From the NCBI GenBank assembly GCA_023159155.1, contig JAJNNX010000017.1:892099-956098 (forward strand): a stretch of DNA of 64,000 nt, in the 5' to 3' direction. Numbering within the stretch: position 1 is the stretch's first letter; each line of letters begins with the position of its first letter. Below are positions 59,007 through 64,000 of the stretch, one piece after another. The translations under genes and the position numbers were made by a program. This DNA is from Ustulina deusta. Its lineage: Eukaryota; Ascomycota; Sordariomycetes; Xylariales; Xylariaceae. The notes under the pieces were generated by a model. The model was not told where the DNA came from and did no database searches. It worked only from the letters and a program-made list of their open reading frames with translations.

Positions 59007-62000
59007 TTACTTTTTTTTAAAATTAAAAATTTAAATATAATTTTAACTTAAAATTATTAATAATATTAAATTTATATAGTTTTTTTATGTTATATTGTTT
59101 TATTATTATTTTTATAATTATTTGCAAATTTATTAGTTGCTATTATATATATTTATTTTTGTAATTTTATAAAAAGTTTAAAAGTTTTTTTATAAGTTTT
59201 ATAAAATTAATTAAGTTTAATTGGTATATTTTTAAAATTTTAAGCTATATACTAAGTATTATTAAAATTATAGCTTTTTTAAGCAACTTAGTATTATAAT
59301 TTTTTGCTTTTTTTATATACTTTTAATTGTTTAATTTATTTAATTTTAAATTCTGCTTTATTATTAATATTTTTGGCTAAAAGTAATAATTAGATTTATT
59401 AAAATAAAAAGTTATTATTTATTTTTTAGAATTAGTTAATATAAAATAGGGTTTTTATTTTGTAAAAGTTAGGCAAATTAAAAATATAACTAAATTTTTG
59501 TTTTTTTAAAATTTTAAAAAGTTTAACTAATTAAAAATCTAATCTAATAATTAATATTTATATTACAAAACTTTTTTTTTTTAAAAAAACTTTATTTTTT
59601 ATTTTAAAATTTATTAAGCATTTTTTTTTTATTAGTTTATAACTTATATTATTTTTATATAAAAGTTGCTATATTATATATTATTTTTTAAACGTTTTAA
59701 GTTTAATAAACTAATTTAAATATTTATTACTTAATATTAAAATTTATAATAGTTTTACTAATATTTATTATTAAAAAGTTTTATGTTTTAATTTTTATTA
59801 TTATTTTTAGTAGTAATATATTAATTAATAAATATTATAAAAAATTATATACAAAATTTAAAACAAAAAAGTAAATATTTTAATTATTTTAGTATTTATT
59901 AATATAAAAATAAAATTATTAGTTTAATTTTTAATTACTTAATTTTATTGCTTTTTAGGTTTAAAAATAATAAATATTACTAAAGCAGTGCTTAATATTT
60001 ATAAAATTATTAATTATTGTTATAAATTTAGAAATAAATAATTTTATATTATTTAATATTTATATATCTAATATGCTAAAAAATCTATATAGATTTTTAT
60101 AGTATTACGTAACTAGTAATTCTATAATATTTATTTTTTTATGAAATAAAATTATAATTAAACAGCTAAACTTGTTTATAAATACCTATATATAGTTATA
60201 ACCTTATTAGTTAAATAGTATGTTTTTGCTATTTATTATTATATATTGCTATATTACAGCTAATATAAATAATAAATAAAAAAAGCCGGAAGTTTTATTT
60301 TATAATATTTTGTTTTTTTTATAGTTATAATAATTATATATATATTATTTATAATTATATCTTAAATAAAGCTAGTAATATTTTTATTTTAATATTTTAA
60401 TTGTTTTGTGTTAATTTTAATACGTAGTGATTAAAAATATATAAGCTTTTTGAATTAAAGCTATATATAAAAAAATCGTTTTATTTAAAATAATTTTAAA
60501 TATATATAGCTTTTTATTTTTATTTTTTAGATTTTATAGCTAGTTTTTTTATTTAATTAGGTTTATTAGGTTAGTTTTTAAAAAAATATTAAATAAAAGG
60601 TTTATAGTTAATATAAACTTAGTATTTTGTTAAGTAGGACTAATACTATTATTTATTTTTTAGTTTTTTTAGCTTTAATTATAAAAAGATTAATTATTTT
60701 TTTTAATAAAATATTAGTTATTATATTTTTTTATTTTAATTAGTATTAAAAAATAATATTAAAGTTTAATAAAAAATTAGCCTAGTATATTTATTATATT
60801 AATAAAATCTATTTATTTAAAAAATATAATAAAACTTAATAATTAGTTATTATAAAAAACTTAGTTTTAAAAAGCTTTAAATAATAATATTTTAAAGTTT
60901 ATATTATTACTAAAAGTTTATAGTTTTTAAATTAAATAAGCTTGTTTAATTAGTATTATTATTTTAAAAAAATATTTTATAAGTTTTTAGGTTATATTTT
61001 CTTATTATTACTAAATAACGTTTTTTATTATATTATATAAAATATTTGTTTTTATTTATATTAGTTAGCTAGGCTTAAAAAAAGCTAAAACAAATATTTT
61101 AGAAGCTAATAGTTTTATATGTTCGAAAGTTTATTTTTATTTTAGTCCTATTATAAATAGTTTATTTTTTTTTAATAGTTAATTTAAAAAAATAGCAATT
61201 TTATTAATATAATAAATAAATATATAAATATAATTATAAAACTTAAAAAATAACTAGATCGATTTAATATTTTTAAAATTATTAAAATTCTAATTTAGAA
61301 TTATTTAGATTTTTATAGGGTTAATTTTAATTTTTACTTTAGTTTTTATAACTATTTTTAAATAATTAATAATAAATATATTAGAACAAAATTTTTTAAT
61401 ATTTTTTTAATATTTAGCTTAATATAAATAATAAATTATTTTTTTATAATAAGTTTAATATTATTTTTTAGTTTTAAAATAAATTAAAATATTATTTGCG
61501 TAAATATTTGCAAACTTGTTTAAAAGTTTTTAAATTTATATATTAATAAAAGCTTGCTACTAAATAAGTTTTATTTTTAAACTAAATAATAAAACTTTTT
61601 ATTAAAATATTTTTTTATAAGTTTAAAAAAATAATAATAATATAATTTTATAGTTAATAATAATTAATAAAAAGCTTTAATAATATTTAATTTTATAAAT
61701 TAAATAGTATTATAATAATTAAATATAATATTACTAATATTTGAAATTAATATAATTTAATTTTTTAAATATATATTTTTTTATTAATAATAAATTATAA
61801 ACTTATATTTAATTAACTTAAGTTTAAATATAAATAAAATAAAAATAATATTTAAGTTTATATTTTATTTAATAAAGTTTATAATTAATAGTTTATTTAT
61901 AAACTTTTTTTTAAATAAAATAAATTATATAAATATATAATATTAATAAAAATTAAAAATATATTTTTTATTATTAAGTTCTAATATTATATTAAATTTT

Positions 62001-64000
62001 AGTTATAATAATAATAAAGTTTTAGATTTTTTTTTAAAAAAAAACTTTTTTAGATATAATAATTAAAAAAGCAAAAAGTTTTGCATTAATTTTATATACT
62101 AAAATTTTTTTTTATTTAAAAATAAGATTAGTTTATTATTAAAAGTCTTTTATAATACTACTTAGTTAATTTAAATTTATTTTTTTTCTAAAATATTAAT
62201 TATTTTTACGTTTTTTTTAAATAATTTAATATAGCTATTTTTAGTTATTATAAACTTAATTATAATAGGCTTTTTTAAAGTTTTTTTAGCTAGTTATTTT
62301 TATTTATTTTAATAGAAATAATTTTAGAAGTTTTATATACTTTTTTTAATAGCGGCTTAGTTTTTTTTTTTTTTAAGAATTATTATATAAACTTTTTTTG
62401 TTTTAGGTTTAAAAGTTCTTGGTTTTTTTTTTTTTTTTTAGTTTTATTTATTTAATATTTAATAGTATTTTTTTAACGCTTAATTATATTAATCTGTATT
62501 TTTTTATATTTTTAGGTTTATATTTTATTATTTATAATTAAAAAGTTTAATTATAATTATTAGCAAAAATTAAATTAATAAAAATAAATTATTTAATTAA
62601 ATTAATTATTATTTTTAAGTTTTTATTAGAATATTTTATTTTATTAACTATTTAATATTAATAATAATATTATAACTAAAATTAATAACTTAAAATATCT
62701 AGTTTTTAAATTATTAATTATTAATTTTTATAATATATATTAAATATTTATAGATTTTATTAATTATTTTGTTTTAATAGTTATAAAACTTTTAAAATTT
62801 AGTTAACTAAACTATTTTTAGTTTTAATTATTATTTAATTTATTATATAAACTTATAGCTAATTATTAAAAAAATATAAGTTTTAATATTATATAAAACT
62901 AAAGTTTTTATTTTAATATTATTAACTTATAATTAAATAAATATTTTAAAAATAATTAATTTGTTTTAGCTATATATTTTAATTAAAATAAATAAAATAA
63001 TTAATAAAAAGATTTTTGTTAGTTCTATTTATTTTTTAAATTAAACAAATTACTAGAGCTATTTTTTATTATAGTTTTTTTTTATTAGTTAAATATTTAA
63101 AACTTTAAACTTTTAATTAAAATAATTAATTAATATATTTTTTTTTATTATAAATAAAACAGATTTTATTATTTTAATAAAAATTTTTTTTTTATAATTA
63201 ATGTTTATTTTAATTATTTTAAAATAAATATTTTATAACTTTTAAAATTAATTAAAAATTAATAAACTAGTTTATTAAAAACTTAATTATTTAAATTAAA
63301 TTTTTATTTAATTAAGTTAATAAGTTTAATTTATTAATAGTTTTTATAAATTTGTTTAATATTATATATTAATTTAATAATTTTATTAATAAATAATTTA
63401 TAAAAAATATTTAAATTTATAAAAATTTTATATAAGTTTTTTTTTAAGTTTATATTAAAATAGTTTTATAATTTATATCTTTATTATAATTTAATAAATT
63501 AATATTTTTAAATTAAACTATTAAATATAAAAATAAATTTATTAATATTTTTATTAGCTTTTTATATATAAACTTAAAACATTTTATAAATAATAATTTT
63601 TTAATTAAATAAAAATATTTTTTTATTAATTTTTTAATATATTTTTTTAATTAATTTATAATATATTAAAATTAACTATTTTTAATTTAAAACATAGTAA
63701 TATTTTTATTTAGCCTTTTTATTAATTTATAAACCTAATTATTAAATAAAGTTTTATTTTTTATAAACTTATTAAAATTAGTTTTTTATATTTTAGCTTT
63801 TTTAATATAAATAAAGTTTAAAGTATTAAAAAATAAACTAATAAAATAAAAATAAATAAAATAATAAAAGTAAAAAATTTAAAATTAATATTTTTAAATA
63901 TATTTTTTATTATTAAATTATAATTATTTTTTAAAAATATTAAAATAAACATATTAAAAAATTAATGCTTTACTTTTTTTATTTATTAAAAAAGTTCTAT
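58753..64000 (-). mobile_element. LTR retrotransposon A3 (A family), continues past the window
   Basis: The minus-oriented 3' LTR at 58753-59006 is followed by interior colinear with element A. 59007-63600 matches 14595-19204, and 63600-64000 matches about 28730-29120. The B insertion present in A is therefore absent here, which gives an independent check of B's borders. The 5' LTR should lie a few hundred bases beyond the right edge. It inserted into the interior of the preceding A-family copy. It is fully RIP-degraded. Confidence 0.8.

Noticed and set aside
1..64000. Mitochondrial or endosymbiont DNA, because of the extreme AT content
   Set aside because: The AT-rich blocks consist of LTR retrotransposons with target duplications and lie against nuclear-type spliced genes. 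No mitochondrial gene is readable.
1..64000. CRISPR array or prokaryotic defence system
   Set aside because: No short regular direct repeats with unique spacers and no such genes; the sequence is fungal.

Overview
The window looks like a chromosome segment from a filamentous ascomycete (Pezizomycotina). The reasons are short GT-AG introns of 65-114 bp, fungal protein families (PsiD-type decarboxylase, DUF3433 membrane protein, HNH-type protein, Ser/Thr-rich single-pass surface protein), and very AT-rich blocks that carry the marks of repeat-induced point mutation (RIP). No species can be named from the sequence alone.

Layout. (1) 1-1720 is GC-balanced DNA with no recognisable gene. (2) 1721-38954 is a 37-kb, very AT-rich block. 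It resolves into one nest of LTR retrotransposons. The outermost element (D) has 150-bp LTRs at 1721-1870 and 38805-38954 and a 5-bp target duplication ATGCG in the flanking GC-balanced DNA. Inside D lie A1 (4385-11671, target duplication AAATT), A (14350-29912, AAAAT), which itself holds B (19210-28691, TTATT), and C (30717-38043, TAAGT, Ty1/Copia type). Subtracting the insertions leaves D at about 7.0 kb and A at about 6.1 kb, which are normal retroelement sizes. (3) 38955-54900 is a 16-kb gene island. (4) 54901-64000 is AT-rich again. It opens with an inverted pair of 245-bp repeats and continues into further A-family retroelement copies that run off the right edge.

Gene island, left to right: a PsiD/phosphatidylserine-decarboxylase-family gene (+) with one in-frame stop; a two-exon single-pass membrane protein (-); an HNH-nuclease-like protein (-); a truncated short-chain dehydrogenase (-); an iron-type alcohol dehydrogenase/maleylacetate-reductase-like gene (+) with one in-frame stop; a four-exon DUF3433 membrane protein (-); and a broken 4-coumarate-CoA-ligase-like gene (-). 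The four metabolic genes (decarboxylase, SDR, Fe-ADH, acyl-CoA ligase) are all damaged, while the three non-metabolic genes have open reading frames. Several lesions fit C-to-T changes. I read this as a decaying metabolic cluster lying between two RIP-mutated retroelement nests. The shared pathway is inference.

I found no rRNA, tRNA, CRISPR array, bacterial-type defence locus or Starship captain. The observations most worth follow-up are the nested-insertion structure with its exact boundaries, a 150-bp GC-rich island of three perfect palindromes around a TATA box at 6204-6350, and the parallel loss of function in the metabolic genes.
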